12,153 bases of DNA from JACKOD01 sp041591635 (GCA_041591635.1 JBFHRO010000094.1:1-12153); one strand, 5' to 3'; shown: positions 1 to 7,194, counted from the stretch's first letter. Notes: a model not told the origin generated them from the sequence alone. Translations and numbers: made by a program.

Positions 1-489
1 ATTTTTCAGCGCGATGAGTGGATGCTGGAAGATGTCTCGCAAACCACCATCACGCGCGAGCAGACCCAGGTCGAAACCCTTCGCGCCTTGCCCTGGAAAA
101 CAGAACTGACGCCGAGCGTGCTGAGCACACTCATCATCAAGCCCGACAACCTGTCGATCTCCGGGCTTTTCACCTATGCCATGTATTTGCTCGATCAGGG
201 CTTGAATGCCAACAATTATTTGATGGCGTTCTGGAAAAAAGTCCTGCAGCCGGTTGCCACGGCGGTGCTGGTGCTGGTGGCCATTTCCTTTGTGTTTGGC
301 CCGCTGCGCTCGGTCACCATGGGGTTTCGCGTGTTCAGCGGTATTGTGGTCGGGCTGTTATTCAAGTACATGCAGGACCTGCTCGGGCCTATGAGTCAGG
401 TGTTCGGCTTTAACCCTGTCCTGGCAACACTTGCGCCAATCCTGATTTGCCTTGTGGCCGGCTTGTACCTGCTGAGGCGGGCAAGGTAG
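1..489 (+). CDS. lptG: LptG, LPS export ABC transporter permease (C-terminal part)
   Basis: The reading frame is open from base 1, so the N-terminal part lies outside the window; 162 residues are visible. LptG pairs with LptF in the inner-membrane LptB2FG transporter that extracts lipopolysaccharide and passes it to LptC/LptA. The visible part has the end of the periplasmic beta-jellyroll (about residues 1-45, with a PWKTEL stretch and a SIS segment) followed by the C-terminal membrane bundle: hydrophobic segments at about 80-102, 110-122 and 138-157, closing with a basic LRRAR tail. The family typically ends this way, right after the last helix. It is convergent with the RDD-family gene 18 bp downstream, an arrangement also known from Pseudomonas. 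No clear intrinsic terminator is visible in the short gap. Assignment rests on family recognition and context; LptF is the main alternative, but LptG fits the tail better. Confidence 0.9.
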   Translation: MFQRDEWMLEDVSQTTITREQTQVETLRALPWKTELTPSVLSTLIIKPDNLSISGLFTYAMYLLDQGLNANNYLMAFWKKVLQPVATAVLVLVAISFVFGPLRSVTMGFRVFSGIVVGLLFKYMQDLLGPMSQVFGFNPVLATLAPILICLVAGLYLLRRAR

Positions 490-507
490 ATGGGTTGTTG
501 CCGGCGC

Positions 508-996
508 TCAGTGATTGCGCCTGGGAATTCTCACCGTTCGGGTATCGGAGAAGCGATCCTGCCAGGTGAGTTTTTCCTTGTCGACCAGCATCCATAAATG
601 ACCGATTCCCACGCATCCCCACGAGATGCCGGCCATGAAAAACCGCATCAGTGCTTGCAGCCAGCTGATCGAAGTGCCATCGGTGTTTTGAATCCGGATG
701 TGCCATACCTGCATGCCCAGGGTTTGCCCGGTGCGCGTCCAGAAATAGCCAAAAAACAGATACAGAACAATAAAAAGCACGGATGACAGGAGTGGATCGT
801 GAAGTGTCGCACCAGAGGCGCTTAGTTGCTCATAACGTTCGGTACCAATGATGGCTGCATGAACCGCCATGTAGACGCCGGTGGTCACCAGCAGCAGGGC
901 CACGCAAATAAGAGCGTCGTACAAGGTGGCGACGAGGCGCCTGACTAAAGATGCATGACTCAGGCTGTCTGGTTTTTCGGGAAATTGTCTTGGCAT
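508..996 (-). CDS. RDD family membrane protein
   Basis: A 162-residue inner-membrane protein of the RDD family (named for conserved Arg and Asp residues), whose function is poorly defined. Three hydrophobic segments are visible: about 24-49, 69-86 and 113-137. The family signature is present: R19/R20 and D27 in the first helix region, and a WQDRFSDT motif (about 145-152) near the C-terminus; a TGQTLGMQVWHI segment (89-100) precedes the third membrane region. The ATG at 996 is preferred because it has a GGA six bases upstream; an in-frame TTG at 1020 would add eight residues but has poor spacing. Convergent with lptG. A promoter and inverted repeat lie immediately upstream. Family assignment is firm; the transported substrate, if any, is unknown. 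Confidence 0.88.
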   Translation of the reverse strand: MPRQFPEKPDSLSHASLVRRLVATLYDALICVALLLVTTGVYMAVHAAIIGTERYEQLSASGATLHDPLLSSVLFIVLYLFFGYFWTRTGQTLGMQVWHIRIQNTDGTSISWLQALMRFFMAGISWGCVGIGHLWMLVDKEKLTWQDRFSDTRTVRIPRRNH

Positions 997-1040
997 GCGG
1001 ATTCCGGGCTCGATATTCAACGTCCGTTGCTATGAATTTT

Positions 1041-1057
1041 GCCAAGAATGTCTTGGC
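1041..1057. repeat. Perfect 7-bp inverted repeat at the predicted start of the RDD-gene transcript
   Basis: GCCAAGA, 3-base spacer ATG, then TCTTGGC: a perfect inverted repeat. It sits just downstream of the minus-strand -10 element, so it spans roughly +1 to +17 of the predicted RDD-gene mRNA. It could be a repressor operator or a 5' stem-loop; no T-run follows on either strand, so it is not a normal terminator. Confidence 0.5.
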
Positions 1058-1063
1058 GCCGAC

Positions 1064-1092
1064 ACTATAGCATACTGATATTCATGTGTATT
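1064..1092 (-). promoter_or_regulatory. Extended -10 promoter for the RDD-family gene
   Basis: Read on the minus strand there is a -10 element TATAGT (1064-1069, five of six consensus bases), preceded by TGC (an extended -10 motif), with a weak -35 AATACA at 1087-1092 and 17-bp spacing. The predicted start falls near 1057, giving a leader of about 60 nt to the ATG at 996. Sequence prediction only. Confidence 0.45.
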
Positions 1093-1113
1093 TCTTCGAA
1101 GGCCCATGCGGGA

Positions 1114-1140
1114 GTTGTCGCCGGGTAACAAAAAGACAAC
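1114..1140. repeat. Spaced inverted repeat (GTTGTC / GACAAC) upstream of the DUF5610 gene
   Basis: GTTGTC at 1114-1119 and GACAAC at 1135-1140 are perfect inverted 6-mers with half-site centres 21 bp apart, about two helical turns. It lies 18 bp upstream of the sigma-28-like promoter and could be an activator or repressor site. Six-base arms can occur by chance, so support is weak. Confidence 0.25.
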
Positions 1141-1157
1141 AAAACCTCGCTGCCCGC

Positions 1158-1184
1158 TAAAGATTTCGCCGTGTTTGCCGCTAA
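1158..1184 (+). promoter_or_regulatory. Sigma-28 (FliA) type promoter for the DUF5610 gene
   Basis: TAAA at 1158-1161, 15 intervening bases, then GCCGCTAA at 1177-1184. The known FliA consensus is TAAA-N15-GCCGATAA, so spacing is exact and only one -10 base differs; the four bases after TAAA (GATT) also fit the extended -35 TAAAGTTT at three of four positions. The start would be near 1192, leaving a leader of about 60 nt before the ATG at 1252. It excludes the upstream in-frame GTG at 1171, which would lie before the transcription start. Confidence 0.6.
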
Positions 1185-1251
1185 CCCTGTCAGAGCAGGT
1201 GGTTTTGCCTTCGAGATCGGCAAGCAATTCATTAAGCGACGGGTGATGGTT

Positions 1252-2568
1252 ATGAATATCGCGGCGAACGTTCATCAACAAGGTGCAGGTTTACTCAATG
1301 CCTTTTTGGGGAAGGGGCGCGATAAGGGCTTGCATCTTGGGCAAATGAAGTCATCCGATCAAGCGTTGCGTGCCAGCCAGACGAGCGTGTCGCTGAGTCT
1401 GTCCGAAGCATCCATCAAGGTAAAAGGCCAAAGTTTCAAGATTCTGGGGCGGGAGTTAGAGGCCAGATTTGAAGGCGCCAGCCTGGTTCGCGCTGAAAAA
1501 ACACCCCAGTTGCCCGCTTTTGAGCCACCAAGCCCGGAAGAGGTGGCGGGCAAGGTGTTGGGCTTTGTCGAGGGTCGATTGAAAGCAGAAGCCGAAAGTG
1601 GTGCCAGTCAGGAGCGTTTGGCAGACTTGCTGAAACAGGCACAAAAGGGCGTGGATCAGGGCTTTGGTGAGGCCAGAGAGCAGATCAAGAGTCTGGGATT
1701 GATGAATGAGGAGCTCGGCAGTGAAATCGACAAAAGCTACGAACTGATCGGCAAGGGTCTGGAGGGGTTTAAGGAAAAATATCTTGCAGAGGGTTCGGCC
1801 ACACAGGTAATGCCGTCTCCAGCAAATCTGGCGCCCTCTGCCAACGCATCGGCAGAAACAGCGGCTTCTGCACCGGCTGAGGGGCAGACTGCGAAAACGA
1901 AGGGGCAGCCGTTGCCGGGGGCCTACCGCTTTGGTGTGAGTGCGTTCTCGGGCCAGTCGTCCAGCTCGGCGATTGAAATCACCACCCGGGACGGTGACAA
2001 AATCAAGATTCAGGCTTCAACCCTGTCAGCCAGTTTTGCCGAATTGCGCCACCGGGAATCCAGTGGCAGCACAGCGACCCGGTTGTCGGCCGGCCAGATC
2101 GAATCGGCCTCGTTTGGTTTGTCGGTAGAGGGTGAGCTTGATGAAGGAGAGCTGACCGCGTTGCAGGATTTGCTGGCGCAGGTTCAGGAGTTATCCGATC
2201 AGTTTTTCTCCGGTGATTTCCAGGGGGCGTTCGAGCGGGCAATGCAGTTGGGATACGATGGTAATGAAATTGCCGATTTTTCCCTGAATTTGTCGCAAAC
2301 ACAGGTACAGCAGGTTTCAGCTTATGAAAAAGTGTCTCGCTTTGGCGAGTCAGACACGGCGGCTGCCGGCAACCGGTTCAAGCCCTTGGCAAGTTTTGCC
2401 AGCGGTATGGGTAGAGGGCTGGCACAGGCAGGCAAGTTCCAGGAGCCTGCACGCCTGATGGAAGATCTGTTGCAGCGCTTTTCACCAGAGGAATCGGTTA
2501 TCGGCGCAAGTAGAAAGCACGACGCGCACCGGGACTTTTTCAGTCGTCTGATTGAAAAACTGGCGTGA
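1252..2568 (+). CDS. DUF5610-type protein, probably in the flagellar (FliA) regulon
   Basis: A 438-residue protein with no signal peptide and no membrane segment. Residues about 55-178 look like the DUF5610 domain: a short beta region (LSEASIKVKG), then a helical block with a PSPEEVAGKVLGFVEGRL segment (93-110) and a KGVDQGFGEA segment (132-141). A low-complexity Ala/Ser/Pro linker (about 180-220) leads to a second region of about 200 residues with an ITTRDGDKIKI strand motif and a helical LDEGELTALQDLL...LGYDGNEIADF stretch that resembles the C-terminal part of related long proteins in Shewanella and other gammaproteobacteria. Start: the ATG at 1252 follows GGGTGA with about five bases between; the ATG at 1246 lacks room for a ribosome site. 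A FliA-type promoter precedes it and a terminator follows, so it is likely monocistronic. Molecular function unknown; the motility link is inference from the promoter. The family name comes from recall of the pattern. Confidence 0.75.
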   Translation: MNIAANVHQQGAGLLNAFLGKGRDKGLHLGQMKSSDQALRASQTSVSLSLSEASIKVKGQSFKILGRELEARFEGASLVRAEKTPQLPAFEPPSPEEVAGKVLGFVEGRLKAEAESGASQERLADLLKQAQKGVDQGFGEAREQIKSLGLMNEELGSEIDKSYELIGKGLEGFKEKYLAEGSATQVMPSPANLAPSANASAETAASAPAEGQTAKTKGQPLPGAYRFGVSAFSGQSSSSAIEITTRDGDKIKIQASTLSASFAELRHRESSGSTATRLSAGQIESASFGLSVEGELDEGELTALQDLLAQVQELSDQFFSGDFQGAFERAMQLGYDGNEIADFSLNLSQTQVQQVSAYEKVSRFGESDTAAAGNRFKPLASFASGMGRGLAQAGKFQEPARLMEDLLQRFSPEESVIGASRKHDAHRDFFSRLIEKLA

Positions 2569-2595
2569 GTTGCCGGTGAAATCGCCCCTCCTTGT

Positions 2596-2624
2596 TTGAC
2601 TTTGGAGGGCAAAAGTTCTAAAAA
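2596..2624 (+). promoter_or_regulatory. Possible sigma-70 promoter for the DUF1244 gene
   Basis: TTGACT at 2596-2601 (five of six -35 bases) and TAAAAA at 2619-2624 (four of six) are 17 bp apart. Predicted transcription would start near 2631, inside the terminator hairpin of the upstream gene, so the new transcript would lack the full 5' arm and escape termination. Prediction only. Confidence 0.35.
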
Positions 2625-2629
2625 ACGCA

Positions 2630-2653
2630 AGCTCGACATGTCGGGCTTTTTTT
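2630..2653 (+). terminator. Intrinsic terminator of the DUF5610 gene
   Basis: AGCTCGA / TCGGGCT form a 7-bp stem (one T-G pair) around a CATG loop, followed directly by seven T residues (2647-2653, the first also closing the stem). It lies 61 bp after the stop codon. A weaker C-rich/G-rich stem (CCCTCC with GGAGGG, about 2584-2609) lies between. Confidence 0.8.
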
Positions 2654-2698
2654 ATGGTCGCAGGTTTATGGGCGCAGAGTAAGGCCCGGGGGGTGCAG

Positions 2699-3001
2699 GT
2701 GGAAAAACTCGATAATCAGGATGCCGTAGAAGCGGCCGTCTTTCGGCGTCTGTTGCAGCACCTGGACGAACACCGCCAGGTGCAGAACATTGACCTTATG
2801 AATCTTGCCGGTTTCTGCCGTAATTGTCTGGCCAAGTGGTATGTGGCAGCGGCGGCAGAGCAGGGGCAGATGATCGATTATGAAAGTGCGCGAGAGCGAG
2901 TCTACGGTATGCCATACGATGACTGGAAAAAGCAGCATCAGACCGCAGCCACGCAAGACCAGCTCGCCACTTTCGCAAAGAATCATCCGAAGCATTCCTA
3001 G
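2699..3001 (+). CDS. DUF1244 domain protein
   Basis: A soluble protein of about 100 residues of the DUF1244 family, function unknown. The family core is clear: VQNIDLMNLAGFCRNCLAKW (about residues 33-52) with a CRNC cysteine pair, and a VYGMPYDDWK motif near residue 75. The start is a choice: the GTG at 2699 has a G-rich ribosome site (GGGGGG) five bases upstream and puts the N-terminus about ten residues before the conserved EAAVFRRL, as is usual in the family. An in-frame ATG at 2654 would add 15 residues, but it abuts the T-run of the preceding terminator and has no ribosome site; GTG 2693 is also possible. The CxxC pair suggests metal or redox chemistry, but nothing here proves it. Confidence 0.85.
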   Translation: MEKLDNQDAVEAAVFRRLLQHLDEHRQVQNIDLMNLAGFCRNCLAKWYVAAAAEQGQMIDYESARERVYGMPYDDWKKQHQTAATQDQLATFAKNHPKHS

Positions 3002-3021
3002 GCCCGCTGGCGCGGTCGGAA

Positions 3022-3055
3022 TTTTATCCCGTCGAGATCAATAATCGGGGTAAAA
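3022..3055. repeat. 10-bp stem-loop between DUF1244 and alaS
   Basis: TTTTATCCCG (3022-3031) pairs with CGGGGTAAAA (3046-3055), with one T-G pair and a 14-base loop. No T-run follows on the plus strand, so it is not a canonical intrinsic terminator. It lies 20 bp after the DUF1244 stop and just upstream of the predicted alaS promoter; it may protect or end the DUF1244 mRNA. Confidence 0.4.
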
Positions 3056-3070
3056 AGCCACTGTAACCCG

Positions 3071-3099
3071 TTCTTAGGGCTAAACTTCTGTGCTAGAGT
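3071..3099 (+). promoter_or_regulatory. Probable alaS promoter (extended -10)
   Basis: TAGAGT at 3094-3099 is preceded by TGC (extended -10); a weak -35 TTCTTA lies at 3071-3076 with 17-bp spacing. The predicted start near 3106 gives a leader of about 135 nt before the alaS ATG. Confidence 0.4.
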
Positions 3100-3121
3100 A
3101 CGCAGTCAAATTCCGCGGTCA

Positions 3122-3161
3122 TTGCAGTGATGCAGACTGGCGGGCTTTGCGCTGTCTGCAA
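3122..3161 (+). promoter_or_regulatory. Alternative stem-loops in the alaS leader
   Basis: TGCAGAC (3131-3137) is complementary to GTCTGCA (3154-3160), and TTGCAG (3122-3127) is complementary to CTGCAA (3156-3161). The two pairings use the same 3' arm, so only one can form at a time. This lies within the predicted alaS 5' leader. There is no T-box pattern. Regulatory meaning is speculative. Confidence 0.3.
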
Positions 3162-3240
3162 AGAGGTAGCATCTTTTAAAAGTGTCCATAATAACAAGTT
3201 CGAGGCGAGCCTTGAGTTGCTGGTGAGTGGTTGGTTGAGC

Positions 3241-5865
3241 ATGAAAACTGCAGAAATCCGAAGTGCGTTTCTAGATTATTTTCGCCGGCAGGGGCACGAG
3301 GTCGTGGCCAGCAGTTCGCTGGTGCCGGTCGATGACAATAGTCTGCTGTTTACCAATGCGGGCATGAACCAGTTCAAGGATGCCTTCCTGGGGCGCGAAA
3401 CGCGCGCCTGCAGTCGCGCGGCAAGCTCCCAGAAGTGTGTGCGGGCCGGAGGCAAGCACAACGACCTTGAAAACGTAGGCTATACAGCGCGGCACCACAC
3501 CTTTTTTGAAATGCTGGGCAATTTCAGTTTTGGCGATTATTTCAAGCAGGATGCTATCCGTTACGCCTGGGAATTTCTGACCTCGCCTGATTGGCTTGCC
3601 ATTCCTTCCGACCGGCTCTGGATTACGGTATACGCTTCCGATGATGAGGCCTTTGATATCTGGTCCAATGTCATGGGCGTTCCTGTCGAGCGCATTGTTC
3701 GTATTGGAGATAACAAGGGCGCCCCCTATGCTTCCGATAACTTCTGGCAGATGGGAGATACCGGACCCTGCGGCCCTTGCACAGAAATATTTTACGACCA
3801 CGGGCCTGACGTTGCGGGTGGACCCCCAGGGAGCCCGGAAGAAGACGGCGACCGTTATATTGAGATCTGGAACGTGGTCTTCATGCAGTTCAATCGCACG
3901 GCAGACGGACAGTTGCACCCGCTTCCCAAGCCATCGGTAGATACCGGCATGGGGCTGGAGCGCATCTCGGCCGTTATGCAGCACGTGCACAGCAATTACG
4001 AAATTGACCTGTTCGCCAAGCTGCTTGAAGCAGCTTCGGCATTGTTGGGTCAGGTTCCTGTTACCACCGCGTCTTTGCGGGTGATTGCAGATCATATTCG
4101 TTCTTGCTCCTTCCTGATTGCTGACGGTGTCATGCCGTCGAATGAGGGCAGAGGCTTCGTATTGCGTCGCATCATTCGCCGGGCCGCGCGTCACGGCAAC
4201 AAGCTCGGTGCCCGAGAGCCATTTTTCAGCAAACTTGTGGGCGCGCTGGTTGATGTCATGGGCGCGGCATACCCTGAGCTGGTGTCGGCGCAGAAACAGA
4301 TTGAACGTGTTTTGTTGCAGGAAGAAGAACAGTTTGCGCGTACGCTCGATAAGGGCTTGAAGCTGCTGGAGCAGGATATCGCCGAGCTGGATGGCACTAT
4401 CATTCCGGGCAAGACCGTATTTACCCTGTATGACACCTACGGTTTTCCGGTTGATCTGACCAATGATATTGCGCGCGAACGGGGTCTGGCGCTCGACTAT
4501 GAAGGGTACGAGCGGGAAATGGAAGCGCAGCGCGATCGGGCCCGTTCGGCGAGCAAGTTTGGCGTCGACTACAATGCGGCGCTGACCGTCGAAGGGCGTA
4601 CCCGTTTTGTGGGTTATGAACAGCTCAGTAGTCGCGAAACCGTCAAAGCGGTATTCGTTGGCGGCAAACCTGCACAGGCGAAAGCAGGAGATGAGGCTGT
4701 TGTAGTGCTGTCAGAAACACCTTTTTATGCCGAGTCGGGCGGGCAGGTGGGCGATAGCGGCCGGCTGGAATGGGAGTCAGGCGCCTTTGAGGTGACAGAT
4801 ACACGCAAGGAAGGTGATAACTACCTGCATATTGGCAAGGTTCTGGAAGGCATGCTTGAATCAGGTCAGGCGGTCACGGCGAAGGTTGATGCCGATTCGC
4901 GTCATGCAACGGCCTTGAACCACTCCGCAACACACTTGCTGCATGCTGCGCTTCGCCAGGTGCTGGGTGAGCATGTTGCCCAAAAGGGCTCCGAGGTGAA
5001 TGGCAAGCGCCTGCGGTTTGACTTTGCGCATTTTGAGGCCCCGACACAGGCGCAGCTCAGGGAGGTGGAGCGGTTGGTGAATGCACAGATTCGGACCAAT
5101 ACGCCGGTAACCACCGAGGTGACCGACATGGAAACAGCCAGAAAGCGTGGCGCCATGGCGCTGTTTGGTGAGAAGTATGGCGATACGGTGCGTGTGCTGA
5201 CCATGGGTGCCGATGCCTTTTCGGTCGAATTGTGCGGTGGAACCCATGCAGCGCGTACCGGCGATATCGGCAGCTTTGTTATCGTGGCAGAAGGGGGCGT
5301 AGCCGCCGGTGTGCGACGAATAGAGGCGCTTACCGGAGCAGGCGCAGATGCCTGGCGAGAGGCTTCAGATCAGTGTCTGAAGGATTTGGCCGGTATGCTC
5401 AAATCCGCCAAGGATGGAGTGCTGGACAAAGTTCGAATGCTTCAGGACCGCAACAGATTGCTTGAGCGTGAGCTGGATCAGCTGAAGTCAAAGCTGGCGA
5501 GTGCCGCTGGTGGCGACCTTGCCGACAAGGCGGTCGTGGTGAAGGGTGTCAAGATAGTAGCAGAGCATCTGCCTGGAACAGACCGTAAAGCCCTGCTGGA
5601 AATGGTTGATCAGCTGAAAAATAAATTGGGTGCCGCAGTGGTGTTGTTAGCTACTGAGGAAGATGGGAAGGTGGTGTTGATCGCCGGTGTGAGCAAGGCG
5701 TTGACTGACCGGCTTCGCGCAGGTGACCTGATGCGGGAAGCCTCTGCTGCCGTGGGTGGAAAGGGCGGTGGTCGACCCGATATGGCGCAAGGTGGCGGTG
5801 TTGATGTGGCGAACGTTTCCGCCGCGCTCGCTTGCGTGAAACCTTGGGTGGAAAAGTTGCTTTAA
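3241..5865 (+). CDS. alaS: Alanine--tRNA ligase
   Basis: AlaRS charges tRNA-Ala and edits mischarged Ser and Gly. At 874 residues it matches the usual bacterial length (E. coli 876). Domains in order: class II catalytic core with FTNAGMNQFKD (37-47), the motif 2 region CVRAGGKHNDLENVG and HHTFFEMLGNFSFGDYF (66-101), motif 3 with GMGLERI; the tRNA-binding helical part with GRGFVLRRIIRRAARHGN; the editing domain with zinc ligands HSATH (H561, H565) and CGGTH (C665, H669); then a coiled-coil linker (about 720-755) and the C-terminal DHHA1-type domain with GGKGGGRPDMAQGGG. The ATG at 3241 aligns with the family N-terminus (MKTAEIRSAFLDYF); the frame is open for 38 more codons upstream, which are not expected to be translated. 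The ribosome site is weak. lysC follows 90 bp later, probably in the same transcription unit. All catalytic and editing residues are intact. Confidence 0.98.
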   Translation: MKTAEIRSAFLDYFRRQGHEVVASSSLVPVDDNSLLFTNAGMNQFKDAFLGRETRACSRAASSQKCVRAGGKHNDLENVGYTARHHTFFEMLGNFSFGDYFKQDAIRYAWEFLTSPDWLAIPSDRLWITVYASDDEAFDIWSNVMGVPVERIVRIGDNKGAPYASDNFWQMGDTGPCGPCTEIFYDHGPDVAGGPPGSPEEDGDRYIEIWNVVFMQFNRTADGQLHPLPKPSVDTGMGLERISAVMQHVHSNYEIDLFAKLLEAASALLGQVPVTTASLRVIADHIRSCSFLIADGVMPSNEGRGFVLRRIIRRAARHGNKLGAREPFFSKLVGALVDVMGAAYPELVSAQKQIERVLLQEEEQFARTLDKGLKLLEQDIAELDGTIIPGKTVFTLYDTYGFPVDLTNDIARERGLALDYEGYEREMEAQRDRARSASKFGVDYNAALTVEGRTRFVGYEQLSSRETVKAVFVGGKPAQAKAGDEAVVVLSETPFYAESGGQVGDSGRLEWESGAFEVTDTRKEGDNYLHIGKVLEGMLESGQAVTAKVDADSRHATALNHSATHLLHAALRQVLGEHVAQKGSEVNGKRLRFDFAHFEAPTQAQLREVERLVNAQIRTNTPVTTEVTDMETARKRGAMALFGEKYGDTVRVLTMGADAFSVELCGGTHAARTGDIGSFVIVAEGGVAAGVRRIEALTGAGADAWREASDQCLKDLAGMLKSAKDGVLDKVRMLQDRNRLLERELDQLKSKLASAAGGDLADKAVVVKGVKIVAEHLPGTDRKALLEMVDQLKNKLGAAVVLLATEEDGKVVLIAGVSKALTDRLRAGDLMREASAAVGGKGGGRPDMAQGGGVDVANVSAALACVKPWVEKLL

Positions 5866-5955
5866 CGCCACTGTGTTGGTTGATTCTCGTGGCAGATTGA
5901 ATGGAAGATCGAGACGGATAATTGAAGTTACGTGACTTAGGATGCAAAGAAGACA

Positions 5956-7194
5956 ATGGCGTTGATCGTTCAAAAATTTGGTGGAACGTCGGTTGGAACA
6001 ATCGAACGAATTGAAGCGGTTGCCGATAAGGTAAAGCGTTTTCGGGATGAGGGCCACGATATCGTTGTAGTGGTGTCTGCGATGAGCGGTGAAACCAACC
6101 GCCTGATCGCGCTGGCTAAGGGAATCATGGAAGATCCTGTGCCGCGTGAGCTTGATGTACTGGTTTCCACAGGAGAGCAGGTCACTATTGCCTTGTTGAG
6201 TATGGCGCTGATAAAGCGTGGCTGCCCGGCCCGATCCTATACGGGTGGGCAGGTCAGAATCACTACCGACAAGTCGCATACCAAAGCGCGTATTCAGTCG
6301 ATTGGTGAGGCTAACATGCGCGCCGATCTGGCTGAAGGTCGTGTCGTGGTGGTGGCTGGATTTCAGGGCGTGGATGACGAGGGTAACATCACGACGCTGG
6401 GTCGGGGTGGATCCGATACAACCGGGGTGGCTCTGGCGGCGGCCCTGAAGGCTGATGAGTGCCAGATCTATACCGATGTTGATGGCGTATATACAACGGA
6501 TCCGCGCGTTGTCGACACGGCCAGGCGACTGGATCGTATTACATTTGAAGAAATGATTGAGATGGCGAGTTTGGGCTCGAAAGTGCTTCAGATTCGCTCG
6601 GTGGAATTTGCCGGTAAATACAATGTGCCACTTCGCGTGTTGTCGAGCTTCATCGATGGCCCGGGCACACTGATTACGCTTGAGGATGAGGGTAGTATGG
6701 AACAACCATTGGTTTCAGGAATTGCATTTAATCGGGATGAAGCAAAGCTAACCGTACTGGGCGTGCCGGATGTGCCTGGCATTGCGTCAAGAATATTGAA
6801 GCCGATCAGTGATGCCAATATTGAAGTGGATATGATTGTGCAGAATGTGGGGGCCGATAATCAAACCGACTTTACCTTCACTGTGCATCGGAATGACTTC
6901 ACCAAAGCCAAGGCGATTCTGTCGGAGGTCGCTGAAAGCCTGGGGGCTCGTGAAGTCCGTGGCGATAACAAGATTGGCAAGGTTTCGATTGTGGGTGTAG
7001 GTATGCGCTCTCATGCCGGCGTGGCGACAAAGATGTTTACCGCACTGTCTGAAGAGGGCATAAACATCCAGATGATCTCGACTTCTGAAATAAAAATATC
7101 TGTAGTCATTGCCGAGAAGTATCTTGAGCTGGCCGTCAGGTGTTTGCACAGTGCGTTTGATCTTGATGGAGAGAAAGCATCCATCAGTGGATGA
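5956..7194 (+). CDS. lysC: Aspartate kinase, monofunctional, with two ACT domains
   Basis: Phosphorylates L-aspartate with ATP, the first step toward lysine, threonine, methionine and diaminopimelate. The protein has 412 residues, as in Pseudomonas-type enzymes, and no homoserine dehydrogenase fusion. The kinase domain shows KFGGTSVG (7-14), LVSTGEQVT (about 70-78), GRGGSDTTG (149-157) and YTDVDGVYTTDPR (172-184). Two ACT domains follow (about 265-335 and 342-405), with a VPGIASRILKPISDANI segment and a RSHAGVATKMFTALSEEGIN segment; these bind lysine and/or threonine for feedback inhibition. The ribosome site is modest (AAAGAAG a few bases upstream). The ATG gives the conserved MALIVQKFGG N-terminus. 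It sits between alaS and csrA, a conserved order in this bacterial group. An internal start is described separately. Confidence 0.97.
   Translation: MALIVQKFGGTSVGTIERIEAVADKVKRFRDEGHDIVVVVSAMSGETNRLIALAKGIMEDPVPRELDVLVSTGEQVTIALLSMALIKRGCPARSYTGGQVRITTDKSHTKARIQSIGEANMRADLAEGRVVVVAGFQGVDDEGNITTLGRGGSDTTGVALAAALKADECQIYTDVDGVYTTDPRVVDTARRLDRITFEEMIEMASLGSKVLQIRSVEFAGKYNVPLRVLSSFIDGPGTLITLEDEGSMEQPLVSGIAFNRDEAKLTVLGVPDVPGIASRILKPISDANIEVDMIVQNVGADNQTDFTFTVHRNDFTKAKAILSEVAESLGAREVRGDNKIGKVSIVGVGMRSHAGVATKMFTALSEEGINIQMISTSEIKISVVIAEKYLELAVRCLHSAFDLDGEKASISG
6697..7194 (+). CDS. Possible internal start: separate aspartokinase beta (ACT-only) subunit
   Basis: An in-frame ATG at codon 248 of lysC is preceded by GAGGG at 6688-6692 (four bases between) and GAGGA at 6682-6686. 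Translation from it would give 165 residues holding both ACT domains and no kinase domain. Some aspartokinases, in Bacillus subtilis and Corynebacterium glutamicum, form alpha2beta2 enzymes in which beta comes from just such an internal start, at a similar position (near codon 250, beta about 160-170 residues). Whether it is used here is inference; Met at this site could also be just a residue in the linker. Confidence 0.45.
   Translation: MEQPLVSGIAFNRDEAKLTVLGVPDVPGIASRILKPISDANIEVDMIVQNVGADNQTDFTFTVHRNDFTKAKAILSEVAESLGAREVRGDNKIGKVSIVGVGMRSHAGVATKMFTALSEEGINIQMISTSEIKISVVIAEKYLELAVRCLHSAFDLDGEKASISG

Noticed and set aside
3127..3240. 38-codon in-frame extension upstream of alaS
   Set aside because: AlaRS homologues start at MKTAEIR-like sequence; the extension has no conserved content, so it is an open frame by chance.
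3271..4194. 307-codon open frame on the minus strand inside alaS
   Set aside because: Lies wholly opposite the conserved AlaRS catalytic domain, with no plausible family resemblance.
5647..6705. 352-codon open frame on the minus strand across the end of alaS and the start of lysC
   Set aside because: It is antisense to two firmly identified genes and spans their junction; the His/Arg/Asn-rich translation has no recognisable domain and looks like a codon-bias shadow.
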